From contig JBJOMN010000035.1 in assembly GCA_046052345.1 (NCBI GenBank), positions 119,269-183,268 of the forward strand: a stretch of 64,000 bases of DNA, given 5' to 3'. Origin of the DNA: Pollutiaquabacter sp046052345 (GTDB lineage Bacteria > Bacteroidota > Bacteroidia > AKYH767-A > 2013-40CM-41-45). How positions within the stretch are numbered: position 1 is the stretch's first letter; the number at the start of each line of letters is the position of its first letter. The position numbers and the translations under genes were made by a program. Below the pieces are notes generated by a model. It was not told the DNA's origin, ran no database searches, and worked only from the letters and a program-made list of their open reading frames with translations. This document shows positions 35,637 through 45,365 of this stretch, one piece after another.

Positions 35637-38600
35637 ATGATTTTTTTTGTCCGTTTTCGTCGTTTTCTGACGGCCGTTCTGGTTTCGATACCGCTTTTGC
35701 TCAGTGCCCAGTTCTACAACGGGTATCAGATGGAATTCGGAAAGAACCGTATCCAGTACGATGACAATCGCTTCTGGTCGTTCATGAAGTTCCCGAGCTT
35801 TGACACGTATTTCTATGTCGGCGGATTGGAAATTGCCACCTACACCGGCAGGACGGCAGGGGAGGACCTTAAGAAGATTGAACAGCTTCTTGATTATAAA
35901 TTGGACGGCCGGATCCAGTTCATCATCTACAACAAACTGAGCGAGGCGAAGCAGACCAATATCGGCCTTGAAACCGAGGAGAGTGTCACCAACAACATCG
36001 GCGGCGTCACCCGGATCGTCGGCGACAAGGTCTTCCTGTATTTCAACGGCAATCACGAGGATCTTCGTCGGCAGATACGTGCCGGGATTGCGCGCGTGCT
36101 GATCGACCAGATCATGTTCGGCGGCGACCTGAAGGACAGGATCCAGAATTCCGCATTGCTTACGCTACCGGACTGGTACATCCAGGGACTTGTATCCTAC
36201 ATATCCCGCGAGTGGGATGCGGAGGTCGACAACCGGGTGCGCGACGGAGTCGTCAACAAGCGCTACCTGAAGTTCAACCGGCTGACCGGTTCTGACGCTC
36301 TCTATGCCGGACATGCTTTCTGGAAGTACATAGTCGACACTTATACCTCCAACTCCGTCTCCAACCTGCTCTATATGACGCGGATCAACCGCAACGTGGA
36401 AAGCGGCTTCAGTTATGTGCTTGGAGTCAGCATCAAGGAGCTCTCCTCCAATTTCAACGAATGGTTGAAGTCAAGGTACGCCGACTCGGACAACGGACGT
36501 ACAAAGACTCCCGGTGATCCTGTCGTAAGAAGGCCGAAGTCCGGTCGGGTCTATAATCAGTTACACATCAGTCCTGACGGAAGGTACGCTGTCCATGTGG
36601 TAAACGACCTCGGCAGATACCGCATCATGCTCACGGATCTGGTCAGGCACCGTAAGCGCTGCATACTGCGCAGCGGCTACCGCTCCTTCGCTCGCGAGAC
36701 GGATGAATCCTTCCCGGTGCTGGCGTGGCATCCTACCGGCAAACTGGTTTCCTATATCCGGGAACGTAAAGGGCTGCTCTGGATGGGAACGTATACCCTT
36801 GAGACCAAGAAGAAGCGGGAGGAGAAGCTATTCAATTTCGAGAAGGTCCTGGACTATGCCTACTCGGACGACGGCGCCGTCATTGTGCTGTCCGGCGTAC
36901 AGAAAGGTCAGAGTGACATCTTCGTCTTTAATCTCAGGACCCGGACGTACGAGCAAATAACCAAGGATCCGTACGATGACCTTCAGCCGCGCTTCATACG
37001 TAATTCCTCCGCAATCGTCTTTGCATCGAACCGCGTCAACGACACGCTTTCCTTGGACATGAAGCGCGCCCTTCCGTCGGGCAACAATCTGGACGTGTTT
37101 TATTATGATTACAAGGGCAAGGCGGGAGTGTTGCGCCGGATAACGAACACACCCGGTGCCAGGGAGTATCAGCCAATGGCCTACGACTCGGCTGCAATCG
37201 CTTATCTGAGCGACGAAAACGGAATCGTGAACCGATACGCGGCCACCATCGACAGTGCGCTAAGCTATGTGGACACCGTCGAGCACTATCGGATGATCAT
37301 CCGGACGTATCCGCAAACGGACCGTGCGAGGTCGGTCCTGTGGCAGGACGTGAACAGCCGTATGTCACATGTCGGAGAGATCGTTTACGAAAAAGGACGT
37401 CCAAGGTTGTCCGTGCTGAGAAAACCCGATACACGAACCGACCTGTCTGCACTTCCTCCCGGACTTTTCCGTCTGGAGAAAAATGTCTCCGGTCCGATTC
37501 CCGCTCAGGCAGTCATCACGCCTGCGACGGTCCGGCCGGTCGGCGACGATGCGCCTTCGGCGGTGACCGACTCCAACGCCGTGGATATCGACAATTATGA
37601 GTTCCAAAGCGACTTCCCCGAACAGGCTTCTGCCAGAAAGAAGCAGGACAAGCCGCAACCGGCGGCCGGACCTTCCTTTGCCCTTACGCCCGCTTTCTCC
37701 GCATCAAGCGACACTTCATCCTTCCAGCTTCCCAAGCAGCGTAATTACGAGACAGCCTTCTCTTCCAGCTACTTCGTATCGCAGCTCGACAACTCATTGC
37801 TTAACCAGACATACCAGTTGTTCACCGGAGGCGCGGTCTATTACAATCCTGGACTGAACGGATTTTTCAAACTGGGAATTCGTGATGTGCTGGAGGATTA
37901 CAGGATATCCGGCGGGTTCAAGCTTTCCGGCGACCTGAACAGCAACGAGTATTTCCTGAACTACGAAAACCTCAAGAAGCGTCTGGACAAGCAGCTCACC
38001 TTCTACCGGCAGGCGATACTGTTCGACTACGATCCTTTCTATGGCGCAAAACTGCATTCGCACGAAGCGCGCGGGTATCTCAAATGGCCGTTCAACGATG
38101 TCTCCAGCATACGCGGATCCCTTGCTTACCGCAACGACCGTTTCGTCTATCTGGCTACCGACAATTTCACGCTGCGTTATCCCAACGAATACCTTCACTG
38201 GGGAAGCACCCGTGCCGAATACGTCTACGACAATACGATTCCCGTGGGAGTCAATCTCTATAACGGCACCCGGCTGAAGTTCTTCGGTGAGTTCTACAGG
38301 CAGATCGATGCCAAGTCGAGCGGATTAGCCGTGTTGGGGGGAGATGTCCGCTATTACAAGCGCATTCACCGCGAAATCATATGGGCGAACCGTATCGCCG
38401 CGGGCACGTCCTTCGGAAAAGAAAAGTTGATTTTTTATCTGGGATCTACGGATAATTGGATCAGTCCCAATTTCAATTATTCGACACCGATAGATTTCTC
38501 GCAGAATTATTATTTCCAGGCGCTCGCCACCAATCTGCGCGGATTCAACCAGAACATCCGTAACGGAAATTCATTCACGGTCATCAACTCCGAACTACGC

Positions 38601-38927
38601 ATCCCGCTTTTCCGATACCTGTTCAACCGGCCTATCAAATCCGATTTCGTCAGGAACTTCCAGGTCATAGGTTTCGGGGACATCGGTACCGCCTGGACCG
38701 GCCCCGATCCGTATGCCAGCGACAGTCCTCTCAACAATGAAACCATCGTGAGTCAGCCGTTCGTGGTCACCCTTACCAAGCAGAAGGACCCTGTCGTCGG
38801 AGGCTACGGATTCGGACTACGCAGCAGGTTGTTGGGATACTTCCTGCGCGCCGACTGGGCATGGGGAGTGGAGGACCAGGTCGTGCAGGACCGCATGTTC
38901 TATTTCTCCCTCGGACTTGATTTCTGA
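35637..38927 (+). CDS. Large envelope protein: peptidase-MA-like, TolB-like repeats, C-terminal outer-membrane barrel
   Basis: About 1096 residues with a signal peptide ending LLLSAQ. Residues 40-290 resemble the peptidase-MA fold (LTLPDWYIQGLVSYISREWD), but the position of the usual HExxH carries RRQIRAGIARVL, so it is probably inactive. Residues 300-560 have TolB/WD40-like blades (SPDGRYAVHV, SDDGAVIVLSG, PRFIRNSSAIVFAS). The last 380 residues alternate aromatic and polar strands, typical of a BamA-like barrel, and end in Phe (YFSLGLDF), as outer-membrane barrels do. It may assemble or support surface structures. Start chosen at ATG 35637; a GTG at 35616 is possible. Confidence 0.7.
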   Translation: MIFFVRFRRFLTAVLVSIPLLLSAQFYNGYQMEFGKNRIQYDDNRFWSFMKFPSFDTYFYVGGLEIATYTGRTAGEDLKKIEQLLDYKLDGRIQFIIYNKLSEAKQTNIGLETEESVTNNIGGVTRIVGDKVFLYFNGNHEDLRRQIRAGIARVLIDQIMFGGDLKDRIQNSALLTLPDWYIQGLVSYISREWDAEVDNRVRDGVVNKRYLKFNRLTGSDALYAGHAFWKYIVDTYTSNSVSNLLYMTRINRNVESGFSYVLGVSIKELSSNFNEWLKSRYADSDNGRTKTPGDPVVRRPKSGRVYNQLHISPDGRYAVHVVNDLGRYRIMLTDLVRHRKRCILRSGYRSFARETDESFPVLAWHPTGKLVSYIRERKGLLWMGTYTLETKKKREEKLFNFEKVLDYAYSDDGAVIVLSGVQKGQSDIFVFNLRTRTYEQITKDPYDDLQPRFIRNSSAIVFASNRVNDTLSLDMKRALPSGNNLDVFYYDYKGKAGVLRRITNTPGAREYQPMAYDSAAIAYLSDENGIVNRYAATIDSALSYVDTVEHYRMIIRTYPQTDRARSVLWQDVNSRMSHVGEIVYEKGRPRLSVLRKPDTRTDLSALPPGLFRLEKNVSGPIPAQAVITPATVRPVGDDAPSAVTDSNAVDIDNYEFQSDFPEQASARKKQDKPQPAAGPSFALTPAFSASSDTSSFQLPKQRNYETAFSSSYFVSQLDNSLLNQTYQLFTGGAVYYNPGLNGFFKLGIRDVLEDYRISGGFKLSGDLNSNEYFLNYENLKKRLDKQLTFYRQAILFDYDPFYGAKLHSHEARGYLKWPFNDVSSIRGSLAYRNDRFVYLATDNFTLRYPNEYLHWGSTRAEYVYDNTIPVGVNLYNGTRLKFFGEFYRQIDAKSSGLAVLGGDVRYYKRIHREIIWANRIAAGTSFGKEKLIFYLGSTDNWISPNFNYSTPIDFSQNYYFQALATNLRGFNQNIRNGNSFTVINSELRIPLFRYLFNRPIKSDFVRNFQVIGFGDIGTAWTGPDPYASDSPLNNETIVSQPFVVTLTKQKDPVVGGYGFGLRSRLLGYFLRADWAWGVEDQVVQDRMFYFSLGLDF

Positions 38928-38954
38928 TGACTGAATCCCGCAATCAACTCGCGT

Positions 38955-40154
38955 ATGTTAGAAAAGATAAAACAACTTTCCGCTGAACTTCACGGGCAGG
39001 TCGTCGGCTTCCGGCGTCACCTGCATGCGCATCCTGAGCTTTCCTTCCAGGAGTACAGGACACAGGAGTTCGTGGAAGCCCGGCTCAAAGAAATCGGGAT
39101 CACAGAACAGGCGCGAATGGCGGATACCGGTGTAGTGGCGATGATCCGCGGAAAGAATCCGGACAGAAAGACGGTTGCTTTGCGTGCGGACATGGACGCA
39201 CTCCCTATCCTCGAGGCGAACGAGGTCGATTACCGCTCGACCGTCGATGGAGTGATGCACGCCTGCGGTCATGATGTACACACGGCTTCCCTCCTGGGTG
39301 CAGCCCACATCCTTTACCGTTTGCGCGACAGTTTCGAAGGAAGCGTGAAGCTTATTTTCCAGCCCGGCGAAGAGAAGCTGCCGGGAGGAGCATCTCTCAT
39401 GATTCGCGACGGCGTACTAAGGGATCCCGTGCCCTCCTCCGTCCTTGGACAACACGTCATGCCGCAATTACCGGCCGGAAAAATCGGTTTCCGTAAGGGC
39501 CTGTATATGGCGAGTACCGATGAGATCTATGTCACGGTCCGCGGCAAAGGAGGCCATGGCGCCATGCCGCATCTGGTCGTGGATCCGGTCATGATTACAG
39601 CTCAGTTGCTCGTGGCTCTTCAGCAAGTTGTCAGCCGCTTTGCAAAGCCTTCCGTACCGACGGTGCTTTCTTTCGGCAAGGTCATAGCTAATGGCGCCAC
39701 GAACGTGATCCCAGACAGTGTCTGTCTGGAAGGCACCTTCCGTACGCTGAACGAAGAGTGGCGTGCCGAAGCGCACCATAGGATGTCGAAACTCGCCAAG
39801 GAGCTGGTGGAAAGCATGGGCGGCACCTGCGACTTCGATATCCATAGAGGTTATCCCTTTCTGGTGAACGATGAGCCGCTAACCGATCGTGCCCGGCAGT
39901 GGGCCGTCGATTACGTAGGGTCGGAGAATGTCGAGGATCTGGAAATCTGGATGGCTGCTGAGGATTTCGCTTTTTATTCTCAGCAGGCTCCTGCCTGTTT
40001 CTACCGCTTGGGTGTGCGTAACGAATCTCGCGGTATCGTGTCGTCGGTACACACGGCCACATTCGATATCGATGAGTCGGCTCTCCGGACCGGCATGGGC
40101 CTCATGGCGTGGCTTACGGTGAAAGAGTTGGAGGCGCCGGACAGCGCCAAATAA
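38955..40154 (+). CDS. M20-family amidohydrolase (hippurate / N-acyl amino acid hydrolase type)
   Basis: A 399-residue metallohydrolase that removes acyl groups from amino acids. The metal ligands are in HACGHDVHTASLLG, QPGEEKLPGGA and GQHVMPQL, plus the C-terminal WMAAEDFAFYSQ. The lid (dimerisation) domain occupies about residues 180-290, with GRGKGGHGAMPHLVVDP-like sequence. Which amide it cleaves is not clear. It starts 28 bp after the large envelope protein and converges on gyrB. Confidence 0.85.
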   Translation: MLEKIKQLSAELHGQVVGFRRHLHAHPELSFQEYRTQEFVEARLKEIGITEQARMADTGVVAMIRGKNPDRKTVALRADMDALPILEANEVDYRSTVDGVMHACGHDVHTASLLGAAHILYRLRDSFEGSVKLIFQPGEEKLPGGASLMIRDGVLRDPVPSSVLGQHVMPQLPAGKIGFRKGLYMASTDEIYVTVRGKGGHGAMPHLVVDPVMITAQLLVALQQVVSRFAKPSVPTVLSFGKVIANGATNVIPDSVCLEGTFRTLNEEWRAEAHHRMSKLAKELVESMGGTCDFDIHRGYPFLVNDEPLTDRARQWAVDYVGSENVEDLEIWMAAEDFAFYSQQAPACFYRLGVRNESRGIVSSVHTATFDIDESALRTGMGLMAWLTVKELEAPDSAK

Positions 40155-40168
40155 GAAAGTTCGTCGGG

Positions 40169-40331
40169 AGTTACAGGTTTCAGGTTACCGCAGCTTTATA
40201 AACAGAGCCGCATACAGAACCGAATGCCAGACTTTGACCCGGTATGCTGCTTTTTGAACGACGCATGCTGCGTATCACTTTTAACGCGGAACTCGAATCT
40301 TGGATACAGGATTCAATAACTGATAACCGGC
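40169..40331. repeat. Degenerate heptad-periodic sequence between M20 gene and gyrB
   Basis: Three units at 40169-40189 (AGTTACA, GGTTTCA, GGTTACC) and seven at 40283-40331, each starting with A (for example AACGCGG, ATACAGG, AACTGAT). The intervening stretch is more eroded and contains a small ACGCA/TGCGT hairpin. The array is 3' to both neighbouring genes. Confidence 0.4.
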
Positions 40332-40346
40332 CTCTATACACCAACC

Positions 40347-42335
40347 TCACGCATCAATCTTCGCGTACTTCGCGTTCTTCTCGATGAAATCACGGCGCGG
40401 CGGAACATCGTCGCCCATGAGCATGGAGAAGATACGGTCGGCTTCAGCGGCGCTGTCAACAGTCACTTTCCGCAATGTACGCGTAGACGGGTTCATGGTG
40501 GTCTCCCATAACTGCTCCGCGTTCATTTCACCCAAGCCCTTATACCGCTGGACGTTTACGTTCTCCTCTTTGCCCTCTCCGGCCAGTGCCTTGATGGCTG
40601 CTAAACGCTGCTCGTCGTTCCAGGCATAGGTCTGGTCTTTGCCTTTCTTGACCAGGTAGAGCGGGGGAGTGGCGATGTATAGGTATCCGGCCTCGATGAG
40701 TTCCTTGAGGTGTCGGAAAAAGAAGGTCAGGATGAGCGTGGTGATGTGGCTTCCGTCCACATCGGCATCGGTCATGATGATCACCTTGTGGTAGCGGATC
40801 TTGTCCATGTTCAGCGGACGTCCTTCTTTGCTGTCATCGCGGAAAACACCTAACGCGGTGTAGATGTTGCGGATCTCCTCGTTCTCGTAGATCTTGTATT
40901 CCATCGCCTTCTCCACGTTCAGGATCTTTCCGCGCAGCGGCAGGATGGCCTGGAAATTTCGGTCACGGCCCTGCTTGGCAGTACCACCGGCGGAGTCTCC
41001 CTCGACGAGGTACAGCTCACAGGCGGAAGCGTCGCTCTCGGAGCAGTCGGCCAGTTTGCCGGGCAATCCTGTCGAGGAAAGGGCGTTCTTGCGCTGCACG
41101 AGTTCACGGGCCTTTCGGGCTGCATGACGTGCTGTAGCGGCCAGTATCACTTTCTCGACGATGGATTTCGCTTCCCGGGGATGCTCTTCCAGGTAGGACT
41201 GGAGCATTTCCGCTACGGCCTGGTCCACGGCTCCCATGACCTCGTTGTTGCCGAGTTTGGTCTTGGTCTGTCCCTCGAACTGCGGCTCAGCCACTTTGAC
41301 GGAAACGATCGCGGTCAGGCCTTCCCTGAAGTCGTCTCCGGAGATTTCGAATTTCACCTTGTCCAGCATGCCCGATTTTTCGGCATAGCTTTTCAGTGTC
41401 CTTGTCAGTGCACGGCGGAAACCGGCAAGGTGAGTGCCGCCTTCGTGGGTATTGATATTGTTGACGTAGGAATGGACGTTCTCGTTGAAGGAGGTGTTGT
41501 AAAGCATCGCCACTTCAACCGGGATTCCGGCACGTTCTCCTTCGATGCAGATGGGCTCGGGGATGAGCCGTTCCCGGTTCGCATCCAGGTAGGATACATA
41601 CTCCTTCAGTCCGCCTTCGCTGTAGAAAGAATCTCCGCTATGATTTTCGTTTTCGGTGTTACGCTCGTCGACGATGTTCAGTCGGATGCGTTTGTTGAGA
41701 TAAGCCAGCTCGCGCAGACGAGTGGCCAGCGTATCGTAATGATAGACTCCGGAAGAGAAGATGGTAAGGTCCGGTGTGAAGGTTACCGTCGTGCCGGTGC
41801 GGTCCGTCGTGCCTGCTTCTTTGACAGCATAGAGCGGTTTTCCGCGCTCGTACTCCTGTTCGTATATCTTGCCGTTACGGTGCACCACTACCTTGAGGTG
41901 CGTCGATAATGCATTGACACATGACACACCGACGCCATGAAGACCTCCGGATACTTTGTAGGTGTCCTTGTCGAATTTTCCGCCCGCGTGGAGGACTGTC
42001 ATGACCACCTCGAGGGCGCTCCTTTTCTCTTTGGGATGTATATCGGTCGGAATACCCCGTCCGTCATCTTCCACGCAAATGGAATTGTCCGGAAGGATCT
42101 TCACCGTGATGTTACGGCAATAACCGGCCAGCGCTTCATCAATGGAGTTGTCGACGACTTCATAAACCAGATGGTGAAGTCCTTTGAAGCCGATGTCGCC
42201 GATATACATCGCCGGACGCTTGCGGACGGCTTCCAATCCTTCCAGTACCTGGATGCTTTCCGCACCGTAGTCCTGGTTCTTCTTTTGAACGGGAGTTTCT
42301 TCTGTGGACACGTTATTGGGGATCAATTCAGTCAT
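40347..42335 (-). CDS. gyrB: DNA gyrase subunit B
   Basis: A 662-residue type IIA topoisomerase subunit. The GHKL ATPase has EVVDNSIDEALAG, EDDGRGIP and GLHGVGVSCVNALS. The TOPRIM metal site has LVEGDSAGGTAKQGRDR near residue 440 and DADVDGSHI near 520. The C-terminal tail GLGEMNAEQLWETTM contacts GyrA. The tail after TOPRIM is of gyrase rather than ParE length; ParE remains a weaker alternative. It lies 303 bp downstream of dnaX on the same strand. Confidence 0.93.
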   Translation of the reverse strand: MTELIPNNVSTEETPVQKKNQDYGAESIQVLEGLEAVRKRPAMYIGDIGFKGLHHLVYEVVDNSIDEALAGYCRNITVKILPDNSICVEDDGRGIPTDIHPKEKRSALEVVMTVLHAGGKFDKDTYKVSGGLHGVGVSCVNALSTHLKVVVHRNGKIYEQEYERGKPLYAVKEAGTTDRTGTTVTFTPDLTIFSSGVYHYDTLATRLRELAYLNKRIRLNIVDERNTENENHSGDSFYSEGGLKEYVSYLDANRERLIPEPICIEGERAGIPVEVAMLYNTSFNENVHSYVNNINTHEGGTHLAGFRRALTRTLKSYAEKSGMLDKVKFEISGDDFREGLTAIVSVKVAEPQFEGQTKTKLGNNEVMGAVDQAVAEMLQSYLEEHPREAKSIVEKVILAATARHAARKARELVQRKNALSSTGLPGKLADCSESDASACELYLVEGDSAGGTAKQGRDRNFQAILPLRGKILNVEKAMEYKIYENEEIRNIYTALGVFRDDSKEGRPLNMDKIRYHKVIIMTDADVDGSHITTLILTFFFRHLKELIEAGYLYIATPPLYLVKKGKDQTYAWNDEQRLAAIKALAGEGKEENVNVQRYKGLGEMNAEQLWETTMNPSTRTLRKVTVDSAAEADRIFSMLMGDDVPPRRDFIEKNAKYAKIDA

Positions 42336-42638
42336 TGTGTACTACGTGATTTACTTCACGTGAGGGTGTGAAAACAGATGACGAAACACGGCTGAAACCT
42401 GCTCCGGCAGCGGTTTTGCACTATCTTCCGAAGATACGGAAAAGCCCTCTTACGGCCAAGGTTTTGGAGCCTCTTCCAAGGGGTTTTTTCGCCCCTTTTT
42501 TAACTATTTAAATTATTGAAAATCAATATATTGAAAAGATCGAAAAACGCCTTCCCGGCGGTAAGCTGACCGGTCGGATGGCACCCTGTGAAACGGGGGG
42601 AGAAACGGCTGATTTTACGCGTGCGAGCGGGTCAGTAA
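42336..42638. other. 303-bp region between dnaX and gyrB
   Basis: No open frame worth calling. It is AT-rich around 42500-42540. A small hairpin CGCC/GGCG at 42545-42559 with T-run on the minus strand could be a weak dnaX terminator. ACGTGA is repeated 14 bp apart just before gyrB (42342-42361). I find no exact TAnnTTTG box for gyrB. Confidence 0.35.
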
Positions 42639-44372
42639 TCAGTACTCCAGCTCGAGGTCAAGCCGCTTGCGGAGGTCGTTCAGGGCCGGGTTCCGCTCCG
42701 CCAGTTTGTTGAACTTCTCCGTGGGCGTATACGGAACCTGTATGTCCTTGCCGTCGATTTCGACCTGCAGTTCGAGTTGGACGTGGAAATTGTTAAGCTC
42801 TTTGCGCAGCGTGGCGAGAAGGTCGGCTTTTATCTCGTTGATGTCCTTTTCGATGGCGTGACTGTCCACAACGAAAGTCAATGTATCCCCTTCGGAGATT
42901 TCAGGTGTGCGCTTCAGCAGTGCTGTGGACAGTGCGTATCTGCCCTGTGTGTTTAGGGCATTGCCGAAAGAGGTCCACACCTTTTGAAGCTGCACGGGTG
43001 TGAAGGGGTGCCGGGGGAGGTCTCCTGCTACTGCCCGTTCCGCTCCGTCATTTTTTTTTTGGGCATCCTGTGCCGGATTCCCGTTGATCGAAACCGAATT
43101 GGAACCTCGGGACACGTGCCGTGCAGGAGCAGGAGCAGGAGCTGCCGGTTGCGCTGTCGGGGCAGGCGCTGCTTTTGCAGTGACAGCAGGAGAAGCCGGA
43201 GCGGCAATTACAGGGGCGGAGGTGGCCGAAGAAGGTCCGGCGGCAGCGGCTCTCTGCGCCGGAGCGGCCGGTTGGATGTTCTTGCCGTAACGGCAGAGCT
43301 TCAGCAGGGTGAATTCCACGTGCAGTCGCTGGTTACGCGCCGTCTTGAAGTTCAGGTCGGCATTGTGTGCGGTCTCCAGCAGCCCCAGCAGCCAGTCCGG
43401 TGCGCAGGCGGCGGCTTGGTTCCGGAAACGCTCACGTACCGAACCGCTGACTTCCAGCAGCGAAAGAGTAGCCTCATCCTTGCAAACCAGCAGGTCGCGA
43501 AGGTGTGCGGCAAGTCCGGTGATGAAATGGTGGGCGTCAAATCCGTTAGCGAGCACCTCGTCGAAAAGCAAAAGGAGCGATGCCGTATCCCCGGCTATGA
43601 TTGAATCAACGACCTTGAAATAATAGTCGTAGTCGAGGATGTTCAGGTTCTCGATGGCCGCCTTGTAGGTCAGCTCTTTTCCGCAGAAGCTGACCAGCTG
43701 GTCGAACATGGAGAGCGCATCCCGCAAGGCGCCGTCCGCTTTGCGTGCGATGACATGAAGAGCTTCCTCTTCGGCGTTCACTCCTTCCTTGGATGCGATT
43801 CCCTGAAGATGTCGGGCGATATCCTCTACAGTGATGCGGCTGAAGTCGAAAATCTGACAACGGGAAAGGATGGTAGGGATGATCTTGTGCTTCTCCGTAG
43901 TGGCGAGGATGAACACCGCATAGGACGGCGGTTCCTCCAATGTCTTCAGAAATGCGTTGAAGGCGCTGGAGCTGAGCATGTGTACCTCATCGATGATGTA
44001 CACTTTGTAACGGCCCATCTGCGGTGCATAACGCACCTGCTCCACCAGCGCCCGGATATCGTCGACCGTATTGTTCGACGCCGCGTCCAGTTCGTAGATG
44101 TTCAGCGAATGGCCGGAATTGAAGGCCGTGCAGGAGTCGCAACGGTCGCAGGCTTCAAGTTCTTTTGTGAGGGAGGTACAGTTGATCGTTTTGGCCAGGA
44201 TACGTGCAGTGGTGGTCTTTCCCACACCGCGCGGACCGGTGAAAAGGAACGCCTGCGCAAGATGATTGCTGCGGATGGCGTTCTTCAGCGTCTGGGTGAT
44301 ATGCGGCTGGCCTACGACCGTATCGAAGGTGACCGGCCGGTATTTCCGCGCTGAAACGACAAACCTGTCCAT
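42639..44372 (-). CDS. dnaX: DNA polymerase III subunit gamma/tau
   Basis: A 577-residue clamp-loader subunit. Marks are Walker A GPRGVGKTTTARI (about residue 45), the Cys4 zinc module in CTSLTKELEACDRCDSC, Walker B VYIIDEVHMLS and sensor 1 FILATTEKHK. Residues 375-430 are an Ala/Pro-rich linker, followed by the tau-specific C-terminal domain. At codons 438-441 the gene has a run of ten A; a one-base slip ends the protein at once, predicting a 441-residue gamma form. A TATCTTTG box ends 7 nt before the ATG. Confidence 0.95.
   Translation of the reverse strand: MDRFVVSARKYRPVTFDTVVGQPHITQTLKNAIRSNHLAQAFLFTGPRGVGKTTTARILAKTINCTSLTKELEACDRCDSCTAFNSGHSLNIYELDAASNNTVDDIRALVEQVRYAPQMGRYKVYIIDEVHMLSSSAFNAFLKTLEEPPSYAVFILATTEKHKIIPTILSRCQIFDFSRITVEDIARHLQGIASKEGVNAEEEALHVIARKADGALRDALSMFDQLVSFCGKELTYKAAIENLNILDYDYYFKVVDSIIAGDTASLLLLFDEVLANGFDAHHFITGLAAHLRDLLVCKDEATLSLLEVSGSVRERFRNQAAACAPDWLLGLLETAHNADLNFKTARNQRLHVEFTLLKLCRYGKNIQPAAPAQRAAAAGPSSATSAPVIAAPASPAVTAKAAPAPTAQPAAPAPAPARHVSRGSNSVSINGNPAQDAQKKNDGAERAVAGDLPRHPFTPVQLQKVWTSFGNALNTQGRYALSTALLKRTPEISEGDTLTFVVDSHAIEKDINEIKADLLATLRKELNNFHVQLELQVEIDGKDIQVPYTPTEKFNKLAERNPALNDLRKRLDLELEY
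43051..43061 (-). promoter_or_regulatory. Slippery A10 tract in dnaX (predicted gamma/tau switch)
   Basis: The minus strand reads C followed by ten A, then TGAC. In the normal frame this is CAA AAA AAA AAT GAC. With one extra A, or a -1 ribosomal slip, it becomes AAA TGA, an immediate stop; with one A fewer a TAG follows eight codons later. The tract lies exactly between the Ala/Pro linker and the tau domain, where gamma is made in Escherichia coli (frameshift) and Thermus (slippage on A9). Confidence 0.7.
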
Positions 44373-44379
44373 AGTGCTT

Positions 44380-44387
44380 CAAAGATA
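44380..44387 (-). promoter_or_regulatory. -7 promoter box of dnaX
   Basis: TATCTTTG on the minus strand, an exact match, ending 7 nt before the dnaX ATG. Confidence 0.55.
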
Positions 44388-44462
44388 CGATTTGTTTGTT
44401 CCTGACGGCCTCTGAGCCTCGCTTTACAGGCTTTATTCCCGGACTTTTCGGAAATTTACATT

Positions 44463-45221
44463 ATGGCCATTCCCGTAAATAACGGCGGTGCTCCCGGAGA
44501 AGAACGTCATTTCGTCCAGGGACCGCATTCCCGGTTCAGTGAGTTCCTGTTCACCCTCAAGGTGGTTCGCGAGTTCATTAAGGGCTTTCGCGCCCTTCAC
44601 TTCCTCGGACCTTGCATAACCGTCTTCGGCTCGGCCCGCTTCAGGGAAGGGCATGCCTACTACGACCTCGCACGACGCATGGGTGCCCGCCTTTCTTCTA
44701 TGGGCTTCGTCGTCCTTACCGGCGGCGGTCCCGGAATCATGGAAGCAGCCAACCGCGGAGCCAAGGACGCCGGCGGTAAATCAGTCGGTTGCAACATTGC
44801 ACTTCCCAAAGAGCAGCAGCCGAATCCCTACCTGGACAAATGGGTCACCCTCGATCATTTTTTCGTCCGTAAAGTCCTGTTGCTGAAATACTCCTACGGT
44901 TTTGTAGTGCTCCCCGGCGGTTTCGGGACATTGGACGAACTCTTCGAAACCCTCACACTGATCCAGACCGGAAAGATCTCGCATTTCCCTGTCGTTCTGA
45001 TGGGTACCGAGTACTGGCAGACATTGTGCCTGCAGCTGGAACGGATGAAGCAGGAGGGCACCGTTTCTGCTGCTGACTTCGATCATCTGTTCATCACCGA
45101 TGACCCGGAGTCGGCGCTCGCGTTCATTCGTAAACACGCCATAGACGAGTACGGACTTTCCAGAAAAATGCCACCCAAGCCTATCGGTATTTATGGCGAG
45201 CGTAAATGGTCGCAATGGTAA
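44463..45221 (+). CDS. LOG-family nucleotide phosphoribohydrolase
   Basis: A 252-residue Rossmann-fold protein. It has the motifs GGGPGIMEAANRGA and VVLPGGFGTLDELFE, the PGGxGTxxE signature of the LOG (TIGR00730) family, which cleaves purine nucleoside 5'-monophosphates (AMP or cytokinin nucleotides) to base and ribose phosphate. The N-terminal extension of about 45 residues places it in the longer subgroup. It is divergent from dnaX, with 90 bp between starts. Confidence 0.85.
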   Translation: MAIPVNNGGAPGEERHFVQGPHSRFSEFLFTLKVVREFIKGFRALHFLGPCITVFGSARFREGHAYYDLARRMGARLSSMGFVVLTGGGPGIMEAANRGAKDAGGKSVGCNIALPKEQQPNPYLDKWVTLDHFFVRKVLLLKYSYGFVVLPGGFGTLDELFETLTLIQTGKISHFPVVLMGTEYWQTLCLQLERMKQEGTVSAADFDHLFITDDPESALAFIRKHAIDEYGLSRKMPPKPIGIYGERKWSQW

Positions 45222-45365
45222 TCAAGGCCGCAGACCGCCATGGACGCGCTGTTGGCATCAAGTTTTCAACAAACCCTCGTTTTATCAACATTTCAAAGTG
45301 CTTTTATTGCGGTCGGGACGGGTCGAGGTTACATTTACCCGCATCAACCTCAAAATTCAATCACA

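Noticed and set aside
40262..40274. ACGCA/TGCGT hairpin as a terminator for gyrB
   Set aside because: Only a 5-bp stem with no T-run; it lies within degenerate heptad sequence.
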